In this document: piece by piece, positions 1 to 11,880 of the stretch
How the letters are laid out: each line of letters begins with the position of its first letter
Position numbering within the stretch: the first letter of the stretch is position 1
Source of the DNA: Ancylostoma caninum
Lineage: Eukaryota > Nematoda > Chromadorea > Rhabditida > Ancylostomatidae
Reading direction: 5' to 3'
DNA length: 64,000 nucleotides
Assembly (NCBI GenBank): GCA_037903475.1
Contig: JBAJFG010000583.1
Coordinates: forward strand, 62,001-126,000
Position numbers and translations under genes: made by a program
Notes under the pieces: model-generated
What the model saw: the letters and a program-made list of their open reading frames with translations, nothing else
Told to the model about the DNA's origin: nothing
Database searches by the model: none

Positions 1-3
1 TAG

Positions 4-284
4 GCGTTCGGATTCATGACGCGTGTAGCATTGAAAGCTGAGAAAATGGATCATCATCCTGAGTGGTTCAACGTGTACAATAAGGTGAGCTTCACCAGTT
101 CTGTGTGCCAGGTTCAGGGATGAGCCACTGTTATGTCAGCTCTTATTCAACAAGTTTTTTGCTCTCCTTTCGTCTAATTTTCTCCCTACGACAGGTGGAC
201 ATCACGTTGAGTACGCACGATTGCGGAGGGCTGTCGCAGAAGGACATCACTCTGGCGAAGTTTATCGAAACCGCGAAGAACTGA
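4..284 (+). CDS. Pterin-4a-carbinolamine dehydratase (PCBD/DCoH), 3' end, two exons
   Basis: Last two exons of a PCBD/DCoH-family gene. Exon 4-84 reads [20 protein letters not shown] and on to VYNK. The intron 85-194 has a gtgagc donor and a cag acceptor. Exon 195-284 reads [20 protein letters not shown], then AKFIETAKN and TGA. The H-H-P-E-W stretch is the family's active-site core, and THDCGGLS is a second family hallmark. The enzyme dehydrates 4a-hydroxytetrahydrobiopterin, regenerating the cofactor of aromatic amino acid hydroxylases; the animal protein can also act as a dimerisation cofactor of HNF1. The window begins with TAG directly before the GCG codon. I read this as an intron acceptor (...tag), because family members continue upstream of this point, but an in-frame stop cannot be excluded without the preceding DNA. 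The N-terminal half is outside the window. Confidence 0.93.
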
Positions 285-1240
285 TCCCCAAGCTTTTACT
301 ATGTGATCACAATAACCAGTGTCTTTTTTAACAGTTACTATTCTGTTGTTAGTCTCTAGGATTGCAGACCTCGTTGTTACATAAATAGTGAAATACATGT
401 TATGTTTGAGGTGAAGCGAGCATGGAGACCAAGGCAGATGACACAAGGCAGCAAAATTTACTGGAATAAGAAGTAGTCTACTTTTCTCCAGCAGGTTATC
501 GATGTGTGTGCTCCAAATAAGAAAGATAACAGAAGTGGATTCTTTTTTGTTGTTAAATCAACTTCTTGCCATCAGCAGAGCACAAGAATTTCTTGCTAAT
601 CTCAACTCTGGAAACTGCGCAACAGAAACGCATCCCATCCGAAGTAATACGTCGAGTTCAAAGCCGAAGGCGTACTCACCTCATTTGCTGTCATCCTCCC
701 ACAAATGGCCGTTGAAGCATCATTCTTCTTACATAATAGCAAGTGAGGAAAGATGACAGCAGTTGAGAGGAGGAGGGAAGTGGGTGGGTGGAGATGCCCT
801 CAGCTTCGAATTTGATGTATTACGCTGTTCGAGCTATGTTATGAGGAAACGATTGGATTGATGTAGAACCGCATTACCTAATGTTGTTTTGGAGAATTAA
901 GGTGGAACTAACGCCGACTGCAGGATCGTGGCACGAAGCTCATCAGCTTCTGATTTCTTGGCACTTTCTGAGGTAGCAGGACCAACATCTGTATATTGCA
1001 TATCAACTTCATAATAGTCATGCGGACCGAAGGTGGATGAAGAAAAAAAAACTGGAATGAGTGAGTCGAGAAGTTTTAGAGAATTTATGCAAGAAAAATT
1101 GAGCTCAGCCTGCATTCGCTTGTGAACCTGAGGGTTTTATTTATTTTTTTATACTATCTCTACATCGCAACGGCACAATTTATTTTGAACTGTTCTTGCG
1201 AAGAGCTCAGCGTTCTTCTTAGCATCTCCGTTCATCAGCT
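285..1240. other. Intergenic DNA with a possible minus-strand terminal exon
   Basis: Follows the PCBD stop codon. No exact AATAAA is seen close to the stop. On the minus strand, 897-1051 is open and ends in TAA (897-899), coding for ...HDYYEVDMQYTDVGPATSES... then DELRATILQSALVPP. It is preceded by a plausible acceptor (attccag) but then by an odd run of T. Codon use looks protein-like and it could be the last exon of a minus-strand gene whose other exons were not found. I do not recognise the protein. Confidence 0.3.
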
Positions 1241-2521
1241 TTATCCAGTTTGACACAGGGCCCAAGAATCTTTTATTCCTTTAGTGAGTTTCTTTGCATA
1301 GATCCACTTCCTTTTAAAAGCCGGATGTGCCCAGTCCTTGAGGCCTGTTCTGCATATGATCACCGTTGCACTAATCTTTTTAGACAGACGAATATCAATA
1401 ATGGCGCGCTTTAGCCGTCGTTGAGCTGATCTAAGTGCTATGGCTAGTTTCTTTGTCCATGCCCAGGTCTCACAACCATGAAGAATTGCTAGCAAGATGC
1501 ATGCGTGAATCAATTTTCTTTTAAGTGCGGATCGTAAGAACGTCCTATATTTGAAATAGTTTTCACTCCCAGTTTGAATTCTTCTACACATCTCCTCCAT
1601 TGGGTTTCGTGGGCTAGAGATCAGGTGGCCTGGGTAGGCAAACTCGCTAGCACGTTCAATCTTTTCAACGTTCACTTCTACCGATTCTTCTTTTATGTCG
1701 GTAGTTCTACGACAACTCCTCATCCATTTGGTCTTCGAAATGTTCACAGATAGACCGAGCTGGTTAGTCCCGTACACTAACGTGTCAGCCAGAGCTTGAA
1801 TATATTCAGTTATGGGCTAGGAGTACTACATCATCAGCAAAATATGAGAGCAAGGTTCTTCCATTCGAAAGCCCTTTTCGGGGCGACGCACATTGTTTAA
1901 CGCATACTGAAGAGTCAGAATGAAAAACAGAGGAGAGAGCGAGTCTCCTTGCCTTACTCCGCGTTGAATGTTGATTTCTGTCTGACGGTTACCTTTCCGT
2001 TCGCACACACATAAAAGTCATACAGAAGTTGTATGACTTTTTTCTTCGATTCCAAATGACTTCAAGGCTTGCCAGATAGGTGATAACTCAACGCGGTTGA
2101 AAGCTTTTGTAAAATCGACAAACAGTAGGTATGTGTCCACACTGTATTTGTAAGACTTCTCAAGAGTGATACTCAGCGCGTGAATGTGATCCACGGTTGA
2201 GAATTTCTTACGGAATTCAGCTTGTTCCGGTGGGAAAAGATAAGTTTCGTCGATAATCTTCTCCAGTCTACGACAGAGAACCTTCGTCATGACTTTGTAG
2301 ATTGTCGAAAGAAGCGATATTGGCCTATAGTTCGTCATGTCTCCTAGGTCACCCTTCTTATAGATCAGAATTGTGTCAGCATATGCTAACTCCTTGTGTA
2401 TTTTTTCGATGAGATCACTTCGCTCAGGAACTGGCAGAGCAAGGATGTGGGAAAGAGGTCGTAGAGCATAGAATTGAACTCGGTCATGCTCAAGAGCGGC
2501 ACGAGATTTGCTGGTCTTCAA
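1241..2521 (-). pseudogene. Decayed RTE-like non-LTR reverse transcriptase fragment
   Basis: Minus-strand remains of a non-LTR retrotransposon reverse transcriptase in at least three frames. Block 2521-2018 holds TNYRPISLLSTIYKV, then the first catalytic motif FVDFTKAFNRVE. Block 2008-1826 holds GVRQGDSLSPLFF. The FADDVVL motif is present one frame away near 1840-1810. Block 1777-1241 holds the thumb and C-terminal region (ISKTKWM ... ERASEFAYPGHLIS ... LHGCETWAWTKKL). Motif spacing and the GVRQGD form suggest the RTE clade. The upstream endonuclease is absent, so the copy is 5'-truncated. Frameshifts and lost spacing make it non-functional. It differs clearly from the RTE copies at 5.3 kb and 47.8 kb, so it is another family or far older. 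Confidence 0.85.
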
Positions 2522-5299
2522 AGTTAGTGGTGGACCGGCCGGCCGGCCATAGAACGATCCCCGGCCGGTCGTAGGTGTGGTAGAGCTTCAGCGCTCCCCT
2601 CCTCCCCCCTATATCACACTCGATATGAAGGAATTCGTTCAAAACCTTAGACGCAGGGGTAGTTGAAGGTGCATATCACGCAATATAGTGAACGGTTCCA
2701 CACAATACCATCAACTTTTCGGTAGTGATATGCCAATTTCCTTCATCATAGAGCCGCAATATTAAACTTTGCCCACGGTTTTTCAGTGAAATCGACACAT
2801 TTGTGGAGATATGCTTGTCACAATCGTGACCAGCACTTTTGAAATCACTCCCAACACGGAATTTCGGACAGAAAATAATACTGTGGTGAATTCCGAAAAG
2901 ATCGATCTCATGCAGAATGCAAAATTAGTACGATCCTCGTTATCAACACAACCAACCATCCTTGTGATAGACATTTGACTCGGTGTTACTTCCGAATAGT
3001 CATTGTTTCAATGGAACGAGCTTTGAGCCAATGATGGCAGTGGATATCAAGTCAACCCGACAAGATATGTCTGCGAGATGTCGAAAAAAAAGTTTCAACT
3101 GTTCGTTCGACTCGATATCGTCATTCCGGTGCCGAGTTAAACGTCTACCCTGTACGTTATATTCCAAAGAAATTCATGTCTTGGGCAAGATGGTGATAGC
3201 AGGCCAGTATGAAGAAGAGGGTGGAAGCAGAGGAGGTTTTAGAATTATTATATATTAGCTATTATATAAGTTATTATATATATATATCCACATATGAAAC
3301 AATTGCAAAATGAGTTTTTTCAAACAAAGCACTGAAAACTATGGCGAAGAGCGAAAAACGAAAAAGTAAAATAAAGTCACTCAAAACGAAAACAAGCAAC
3401 GAGTCTTTATAGCAAACGGAATACTCCAACCCATTCCGATTCCAGTTTGTTCTTTGTTCTCTTTCCAACTGTGCTGCAATCATTCGCGCTCCGAAATACA
3501 CTCTTCCACACTCTCTGAATAAAAATCTCTGATAAACGTTATCGTATGGAATTACTGAACTAACAGTCGTCGTACCAACCAACCTCCGTAAACTCATGCG
3601 CCTCCTCTGTCTGGTGGTCGAAGATCTGATCGACGTAACATAGTCCAGTTCTCAAACAAGTTTACTAGATCCCAGAAGCACAATTGCCCAACATCTAAGT
3701 TTGTGTAATATAGGAACATTCACGGCGATCTCGATCTTTCGCACCGCAGGGAGGGGGGGGGAGGTGGGAACCGAAGCTGTCGCAGCCACTGAAACATGAC
3801 GAAATTAGCCAAGTTCATATATTTTAACCTTTCACTTTCCCAAATCTGAGAACTAGAACCCGGTTAGCTGCTACACCAGAGTCTAGTGGATGTCAAACAG
3901 CACGTGCATTAGAAATGCTCATAACACCCCCGATATTATACAGCGGACGAAGACCTAGTCAGTTGAGGACTACTTCAAAAGCGGAATGATATAATTGTTC
4001 GAAAGTACTCGATAATTGAGGAATTGAAGGAAGACAACATGAAGGCAGCGAGTGGAGAACCACATTTACCACTAATGTTACTTTGGAACCTTAAAACCCA
4101 AGCAATGAAACAAACGATCATACAGATGTAGTAGCAGATATGCACATATTCAGCCAATTTAATTGCGAAATGGCGCCTTCCGTGCTTCTCCGTGTAGAAG
4201 TTCACGCATTGTAACACAATGATTTCTCAGCGTGGGCTGCACGCTAACACCTATACGCACGCCGATGGCACGCTTGTTTGTCACGCTACGAGGCAAAGTA
4301 CGCCGATCGCACGCTGAACGTCTTTGGCACGCGGGTCGCATGCACTAATTGTCTGAGTTATATGTTTCATTCCCGGTGTGCCCTCTCAAGATCGTACATT
4401 TGCTCATATTAGCTCAGCGGTTCTGAAGACAAAGTGAAAGATGTACCTGTATTCCACCATTCGACGCTGCACAATTTTTATCGGAACACGCTCTTGCTTA
4501 CAACATAATGCAGTGCGTGGTATTCCTTCCAATGTTGAGGTGATGATCAAGCCTCAGTCAAAGCTCGTTTCTTCGATGCACCACAAGAAATCGAATCATT
4601 CTGAAAGGAATTCAACGTTTAGAAGCTGTTTTGTTATTGTATGAAGCTATGAATCACATCTGGAGAGAGACATTTGCTTTACATTGCAATAGTTGCGCGC
4701 AAATCGCAACGACTTCGTATGGACGAACCTGTGGGACGTGTGGAGGCGTTCCACAGGTATTTCGTCTGTTTTCCGTCTCCTTCCATACGTTACTGAAACT
4801 AAGGTGAAAGTTCAAAAGCAAGATTCTGTCTCCAAAGTGGGCAAAACTGGTGAATTAGCGTGTGGTGGCGAGACCTACTCGATACACCGCAATCACGGAG
4901 TCCGTCCATTTCTTACGTTAAAAAAGAGTTGGGAGTTATGATAGGTCGAACGGAATTACGTTAAAAAAGAGTTGGGAGTTATGATAGGTCGAACGGAAGT
5001 ATTGCAACAAGCAGAACTTTTGCAACTCCTTTATTGTGTGAATTGTAAGTGATTGATTTGGTAGGTGTAAGACCAGCACATCAAGGCATGTTCAATGGGA
5101 TGTATGTATATCATTTTCTGTGCATTTTTCGTGACCCCGGGTGGAAGGGATAGAGGGTTAAACGCGGACCAAAGGAACCATGCGCTTGCCTTGCGACGTG
5201 GGTCGATCTAGAGAATGGACTCCTTGGTTATGCTGTGCTGGATTCCATCTATGTAGTCAGCATTTGAGTATGAACATACGCTCGTACGTGTAGGATTGC
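2522..5299. other. Intergenic DNA, no gene recognised
   Basis: Holds a short (CCGG)n palindromic run near 2536-2549, a TA-rich stretch near 3245-3290, a G-rich tract at 3749-3765, and a perfect 43-bp tandem duplication at 4913-4998. The open frames here are short and look like chance. Nothing could be tied to a known family. Confidence 0.5.
4913..4998. repeat. Perfect 43-bp tandem duplication
   Basis: Positions 4913-4955 and 4956-4998 are identical, each starting ttacgttaaaaaagagttgg. Two exact copies head to tail indicate a very recent local duplication. Confidence 0.95.
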
Positions 5300-8234
5300 T
5301 TGATTGCAGGCTGTATCCTGTATATTGGGTCCAGTCAAAAGCCCACATTCTAACAAATGGGGAGTGGATGAGAGGCGGTCAGGGGTCTCTCCAATAAATA
5401 AGTCCCTTGTCCACCTTCCCCTCAACGATTCTGGCATTGGAATTCAGCCCTGGCGTCAGACTTTGCGACAAGTCGGCCGATGGACACCATGTCGAGTTCG
5501 CGCAAAATCAGGGATTGTGCTATCAAAGAGATCTCGAATAAAGCTAGGGCGTACCCCGGATGCGACGCGCTTCACCTCTATAGTCCGGGTGTTGCGAAGA
5601 GTAGGCAAGGACTATTGGCCGTCAAAGGCCACTCGAAGGAGCGGAAGTACCGCCCGATCCGTCTATCACCAATCAACATCGGGGCGATGAGAGGAGGAAG
5701 CCGCGAACCTGAAGAAGCGGAATGTCGACATCGCCTGCGTACAAGAAACGAAACGGAAGGGAGCGAAGTCGCGCGATATCGGCGATGGATACAAGCTCAT
5801 CTACCACGGCACGATATCTGGCTGCAATAGTGTTGGGATCATCAGTGAATGACAGCGAGACTTCATCACCAACGTTCGGCGTGTCTCCGACCTCCTAATA
5901 TCTCTTAAGAACAACGTAGGAAACAACATAGTAAGGATTATCTCTGCCTACGCACCACAATGCGGATGCCCCGATGACATGAAAGAGGATTTCTACCGCG
6001 GTCTCGATCGAGGCGCTACTATGGCTTCGATAAGAGCGAAAACGTAATCATTGGCGGAGACTTCAATGGGGACGTCAGGGCCTAGAGATGGTTACGAGAG
6101 ATGGCATGGAGGGCAAGGCTATGGCACGCGAAACGAGGAAGGAATTATGCTCTTTGACGGAGACTTCAATGGGCACGTCGGCCTCATTACATATCGCAGA
6201 GGTGGCCGCGCAACTCAAATTGACTATATCCTCGTGTGTCGCGAGGAGCTGATGAACGTCATCGTTGCCAAAGTGATACCCTCGGGTAGTATTGCGCCAC
6301 AGCAATATCTCGTTGTCCACAAGTTCTGTTAGAGTGAATCAATTGGTGGAAATTGATCGAACACAAAACCGAGTTGGAGACTGTTGTCAAGACAGCACTC
6401 AAGAGCGTAACTGCTGGAAACGTAAGCACGAAATGTTCATCACTGGAGCGGACAATAACAGAAGGAGCACGCAACCTCCTTGGAATCACCAAACCTGAAC
6501 GGGCGTTCATCGATAAGCAGACCTGGGGGTGGTCTGAGGAGGTGCAGGTCCTCGTGAGGAAGAAGAAAGATGTGTACAAGAAGTGCTGAGAACGAGATCA
6601 GGCGACAGTATCAATCGACAGTATCAAGGATAATAACGGACGTCTTTTGCATCGCGTTCCTAACATACTCAAACGGTGGCGCGATCACTATCAAGCAACA
6701 TGCGGTGAAGAGTTCCGTCACTCGCCGATGCCAGCGTTCAATTCGGTGTCAGGACCAGTGCCACCAATCGATGGAGAAGAGGTTACAGCTGCTTAGCTGA
6801 GATGTAGAACAGAACGTCACCCGGTCCAGATAACCTACCATCTGAAATATGGAAGATAGCAGGAGGTGTAGGAATCCGCTGGCTCTCTTCTTTCTTCAAC
6901 GAAATAATAGCTGAACGAAAACTGCCCAACTTGTGGACGATCAGCACCACAGTGCCTATTTGGAAGGGAATGGGAGAGATTGCGCAACGTACCGACCAAT
7001 TAGGCTGCTGCGTCATACGATGAAAATATTCGAAAGGATTCTGGATAGACGTCTTTGCGCTATCGTTGCAGTTACTCGGAACAGTGTGGGTTTGTCAAGA
7101 ACTGCAGCGCAACCGATGCAATACACGAGGTTCGGCTGCTGACTGAGAAGCACCGAGAGAAGAGGGAGACCGTGCACCTCGCCTTTCTCGATCTCGAGAA
7201 GGCCTTCGAGAGGGTTCCCCGTGAGCTGATCTGGCTCTCGCTACGTGCTTACGGGGTCGGTCCCGAAGGAATACATGAGATGGATTCAGCTTCTGTAGAG
7301 GAATTCCACGAGCTCAGTCAGATGCGCTGCAGGAACATCACCACCGAAGTTTGTGTGGGAGTTCATCAAGTCTCTGCACTCTCTCCCCTTCTATTCATCC
7401 TCTGCATGGACACTATATCGAGCGACCTGCAGTCAACAGCACCATGGACACTCCTCCATGCAGATGATGTGATGATTGCTGCGAGTACTCAGGAGGAACT
7501 CTAGCAGAAAGCGCAGGCCTGGAAAGGCCGACTGGAACAGTACGGGATGAGTCTCAACATCAAGAAGACAGAGTACGTCGAATGTGGAGAACATTAGTAC
7601 AAGTAAAGTACAATCCTCGTCGATGACACCGAGTTTTCGAAAGTATGTGTTTTCAAGTATCTCGGACCTCAGCCGACGGTACCACCCTAGTTGAAACTGA
7701 ACATCGAGTAAACGCCGCTTGGTTCAAGTGGAGGCAGGTCGTAGGGATTATGTGTGATCGAAAGATGCCACTGAAATTGAAGTCGAAGATATATCGCACC
7801 ATGATACGACCTATTACGACCTGTGCCATTGTAGCGTGAGCAGACCCTCCATGCAATGGAAGTGCGAATGCTTCGCTGGACACAGAGCCTTACGCGCCTT
7901 GACAAAGTTCGAAACTAGGATGTGCGCTCGCTGTGTTAGGAGAGGCGCCAATTGCTGTGGAGATGCGGGAAGCTCGGCTACGTTACGTGGTACAGTCACG
8001 TGCTGAGAAGTAACGACAATTCAGTCGCCAAATCAGCTATGAATATCACCGTGGACGAACGTGGACCGAGAGGAAGGCTGAAAACTCGATGGTTGGATAG
8101 GAGAGAGGAAGACATGCGGATACTGAAGCTCACAGAGGAAGACGCGTTCAATCAAACGAAATGGCGCAACCACACGAGATACGCTGACCCCAGCTCTTGG
8201 GATTATGGCTAGGAGGAAGAAGAAGAAGAATAAA
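5300..8234 (+). pseudogene. Decayed RTE-type non-LTR retrotransposon copy
   Basis: Plus-strand relic of an RTE element covering most of the single ORF. Endonuclease pieces: NVDIACVQETKRKGAKSRDI near 5724-5780, then NSVGIISE followed by a stop, then RIISAYAPQCGCPDDMKEDF near 5934-5990 and GDFNGHV near 6160. Reverse transcriptase pieces: LAFLDLEKAFERVPRELIW near 7175-7235, GVHQVSALSPLLFILCMDT near 7360-7410, and LLHADDVMIAAS near 7452-7490, where the usual Tyr of YADD has become His. The thumb region NAAWFKWRQVVGIMCDRKMP follows near 7712. The 3' end is a (GAA)n tract at about 8214-8232, as in the intact copy at 47.8 kb. Many frameshifts and stops make it dead. The 5' limit is approximate. Confidence 0.9.
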
Positions 8235-8977
8235 GTCTATATGTACAGTCTGCACTAAAATAACTGGTGGCTCAAGTGCGCAGTTCCATTTGTCTTCCCG
8301 GGGCCTAGCGCAGCGCCGCGACGCTATTTCGCTACGATTTTGACACGCTTCGGCATGCATCGTGTTGTTCGTGTGCCGGCATGCACCATAACAGGATGGG
8401 TAATCTTACAGTATATGTATAGAGTAGGATCACTTATGGGTAACAGATGGGTGCGGACAATGTCACCTACATATGTGTTAACATGTTGATGGGCAAAGGG
8501 TAAATCTAGGGTACTTACCACGCCTGCCACATGTCTCAATAGCAGGCCCAGATTAGTTAGCACGGATCGGGAGCAAAAGGAGCAGTCGGGAAACACGTTA
8601 TGGATGTCAGAGCCCGTAAGAAAAGTTGCAAAGTTGCTGATACACACGTATGGAACGGTGAACCACGTGTGAATCAGTATGCCATCAAGTGTATATGTAG
8701 GACCCTACATGCATTACATCAAGTCACTGTCATTTCCCCATGACTATGTGTGTACATTTTCGGAATAACGGACGTCAAGCTTATTTCGGGTGTGATTCAT
8801 AGCCTCAAGAACAACAAAATGGGTGGTCATCACATCTAAGGCTCAGAATGTTAGTTGAATTCCCTTTACAATGATGTGATATTTTATGGTGCTACGAAGA
8901 AATGAGCTATGACTGAGGCTCACTCATCACGTTAGTATTTGAAAGGATACCCATGCATTGCACATGGATCCTTTGTG
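8235..8977. other. Intergenic DNA upstream of the mucin-like gene
   Basis: No gene recognised. Probably contains the upstream regulatory region of the gene that starts at 9023. Confidence 0.4.
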
Positions 8978-8984
8978 TATAAAA
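8978..8984 (+). promoter_or_regulatory. TATA box (TATAAAA) of the mucin-like gene
   Basis: TATAAAA lies 39 bases before the ATG at 9023. That would place transcription initiation near 9008-9014 and leave a very short 5' leader. No spliced-leader acceptor is needed. Confidence 0.6.
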
Positions 8985-9022
8985 GCATGTTCCGCTGAAC
9001 GGAGACAGTCTCGAATATCATA

Positions 9023-10922
9023 ATGGCGACCGTTCTTTTCCTCTTGGCTGTCTTCAGCATCACACAGGTGGGTTTTTGAGTGTAAAACCGCACAAATCAT
9101 ATCTGATTAATGACTAGATTTCTCAGGCATGCTCTCCCCGAAAACCTGCACCTCCTGAAACAAACACAACCACTACTGCAGCATCAATTACTGGTAACAC
9201 CCCAGAGATTAAAACGTCTGCGGCTACTCCTAACACTAAAAACAATGACGAACCTCAAACCTATAAGAGACTTACTACTACTTCCGATCCTGCTGACAAT
9301 TCTGGCTCTCAAAATACTAATGTGACTACAACTACTACCAACCTTATCACTCCTCATTCTGCCACTACTAGCAATGCTACCATCAGTACCACCCCTTCAA
9401 CCACTACAGATCCTACGACTACTACTACCCCTCCTCCTTCCACCACTACAACCACTAGGGCTAATACCTCCTCTACAACCACAGAAGGAGCCCAGAACCG
9501 CGGAAGTGATGGAAAAAAGATGAGGTATGCACCCAGCAGGCGGCGGTTACGGTTATCCGACATGAATTGTGGTTTTTTGTTAGATTCACGAACCAAAAAT
9601 ACGTGAATGAGAAAAAGGGTATGATTTGAAAGAGATTTGTGCATCGGTGCTTTCGAGCTAGTTTTCGAGCTAGTTGCTAGGATTCATGCCCTTTCCTTGA
9701 AAGTTTTTATCCTAGAAAGCAAGGGATAGCCCCCAAAAATGGGCATTACTTCGAAAGAAAAATTAAACGGGAAAATTCGCCTTATCGTTTGAATTTTCCA
9801 CTACTAAGGAAGGGACACTTGGTCAGTGTGGCCAATCACGACGGGCTGGATTCTGCTTGGTGCAGCTTGCGACGCTGACCCTAAATCCGTTCGTGAAATT
9901 CCCGAATCTCCAATCATTAATGAGTTATTTTCGTTGTTGGCACTCATGTTCAAGCGCTGAGTTGGTTCAAAGTACAAAGGCACAAAGGTACGTCTCTCGC
10001 TCCTCAAACAGGCACTCTTCGGTTCGAATTCTCGCGGAAAACAATGGAGTGTGGTTAAAACATGGGAGTCTCATGCATTGAGGTTATCAAAAGAAACAGT
10101 TCTTGTCATAATTGCCATGTCCACAACATCTGATCACAAATCTGGAGCGAAACTGAACCCAAGTGGTCATAGCCAGCTGCAAGTCACCTCCATACACGAC
10201 CACATAAGCATTTCAAATAGATGTAGAACTTCTAGATTTATGACAAATTCCATTGTTTCCACCACTTCCCACTATTCTGCATGCTATCTTTCGAATCAGC
10301 GACTATCTGCCGGAAGAAGTGGAAGCTTACCTCTGCGCCTTATGAACCCACCCACGCACACTTAGAGTTTGTACGTGAAAACCGATAATAACCAAAACTC
10401 ATCAGAGAGAATAGTTCCTGTAATTTTGGAGACGTAGTTGAGATCAGTGTCGAAAGCTGCAGAAGACTACGTGCGACCTGCTTTTAATGGTCACACTGAT
10501 GATGAAGTGTCCTTCCCTTGGGAGCGTTTTCGCCAAGACCCCTAAATTTCAACTCCCCCCCCTCTCTCCATCCCCCCACATAATTTAAAGTTTATTAGCT
10601 CCGCTTAGCTTCGGTTAGCTGCATAAATCGAGGAAAGTTAGCACAAATGCGAGCACAGCAAATCTTTGAAATTTTTCACCAAAAAGAAAAAACACATTCC
10701 ATGGTAGTGATTCAAAATGTACTCTTGGCTACGATGGTGGTCTAAACCTAACCGTTTCTCCAATCATTGCGAAAAATTCCGATGTATTTCAAAATTTAAG
10801 TTCTTCGAAGGTTCACACGAAAACAACTCTCGTGTAGAAAACACTTCCTTAAATTCTGTTGGAATGTAGCTTCTCTTTTCAGAGGTCGAAGACAGGCAAG
10901 CTCAAAAATGGGCTCAGATTAA
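9023..10922 (+). CDS. Secreted Thr/Ser-rich mucin-like protein
   Basis: Three-exon gene model, 160 residues. Exon 1 (9023-9067) encodes MATVLFLLAVFSITQ, a typical signal peptide. The intron 9068-9126 has gtgggt and ctcag borders. Exon 2 (9127-9524) begins ACSPRKPAPPETNTTTTAAS and becomes a long Thr/Ser/Pro/Asn-rich tract with NxT/NxS sites. That predicts heavy O- and N-glycosylation of a secreted or surface protein. Exon 2 ends AAG ATG AG before a gtatgc donor. The best partner exon is 10883-10922 after a ctcttttcag acceptor, giving in phase RGRRQASSKMGSD and a stop; AATAAA follows at 10992. No conserved domain was recognised. Mature Cys is limited to the start of exon 2. Exons 1 and 2 are well supported; exon 3 is the best phase-compatible choice but less certain. 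Confidence 0.68.
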
Positions 10923-10991
10923 GCGACATCATCTTCGACGAAAAGTGAAAATCGGAGATGCAGAGTAAACTGTGATCAATTTCTGAGCAAA

Positions 10992-10997
10992 AATAAA
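10992..10997 (+). terminator. Polyadenylation signal AATAAA
   Basis: Canonical AATAAA 70 bases after the proposed stop codon of the mucin-like gene. It supports the choice of 10883-10922 as the last exon. Confidence 0.55.
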
Positions 10998-11120
10998 GTC
11001 TTCAGTGATTCAAGAGTGATTCCGGGTTTAGTGAACCTGAAGGGAAAAAGAACAGGAATTCCTGAATGGTTGAACATCTGTTCATGGCACATTGAAGGGC
11101 TATACAGAGCTACATATGTA

Positions 11121-11880
11121 CAGGGTGGCGCAAGATTACTATCCCACTATAAAAAATGAAACGGAAAAAGTGCAAGAGCACATTTGCAGACGGCCTCTCC
11201 AGGAACTATTGATTATCTACTAGTCAAGTAAAAACATTGGTGTCAACTAACTAACTAATAACTTCTCCTTTGGCTCATCACGACCCTAAGATGTGTGGGA
11301 TATTTCGTGGCTGTGCACAGCACGTGATTTCTCGGGATTTCTCTTTGAGCTTTCTCCAATGTCTTCATCGAAGATTGAACGTTGGCCTATTTTTTCAGGC
11401 AGGTCTTCTCTCTCAGCATAGCATAATACGACAACTCGAGAAACTTTCGGAGAAATGGCCGACCGCTTGAGGGAACTGTGAGGACAAGCATGGGCATAAG
11501 GCCTCAATTATGAGAAATTTCTCGGTTTGATGGGGATGCGCCCAGTCCAACCAAAGAATCCACTGCTTAATCAGTAGTGGCTGGAAGGCCGTGAAAGCAA
11601 CTAAATATTCAGTATGTCTTGTACCCGATCTTGGGGATTTTCAAGTTCATTTTCACGAAAATAAGAAACATTCGCCATGTACGCAAAAATAGCAACAAAT
11701 TCCGGATGAGGGCTCGGCGTGTCCACCATAGTAGTACATGCTTCAGAATCGTCACAAGCTCCTTCGTGTATCCTATGCTTCTGAGGATTGCAGACTTGCT
11801 CAGTCGTGAGAAGCTCCTCGTCGATGAAGGTGGGCGTTACGCGCGGCCCACAGTGAACTCATACCTTGGGGGTGTGAGGG
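11121..11880 (-). pseudogene. Degenerate Tc1/mariner-superfamily transposase fragment
   Basis: Read on the minus strand, about 11855 down gives FIDEELLTTEQVCNPQKHRI. This matches the catalytic-Asp block (F-D-E-x-L-F-T-x-E-Q) of one mariner-type transposase branch. More decayed sequence with stops follows down to about 11275. The low-coordinate end shows CAGGGTGGCGCAAG right after a TA (11119-11120), as expected for a terminal inverted repeat at a TA target. No opposite terminal repeat was found, so the element is truncated. Confidence 0.5.

Noticed and set aside
9354..9644. Val-rich minus-strand frame opposite the mucin-like exon
   Set aside because: It is the antisense of the Thr/Ser-rich coding repeat.
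10019..10040. Possible B box (GGTTCGAATTC)
   Set aside because: No convincing A box at proper distance and no repeat partner in the window.
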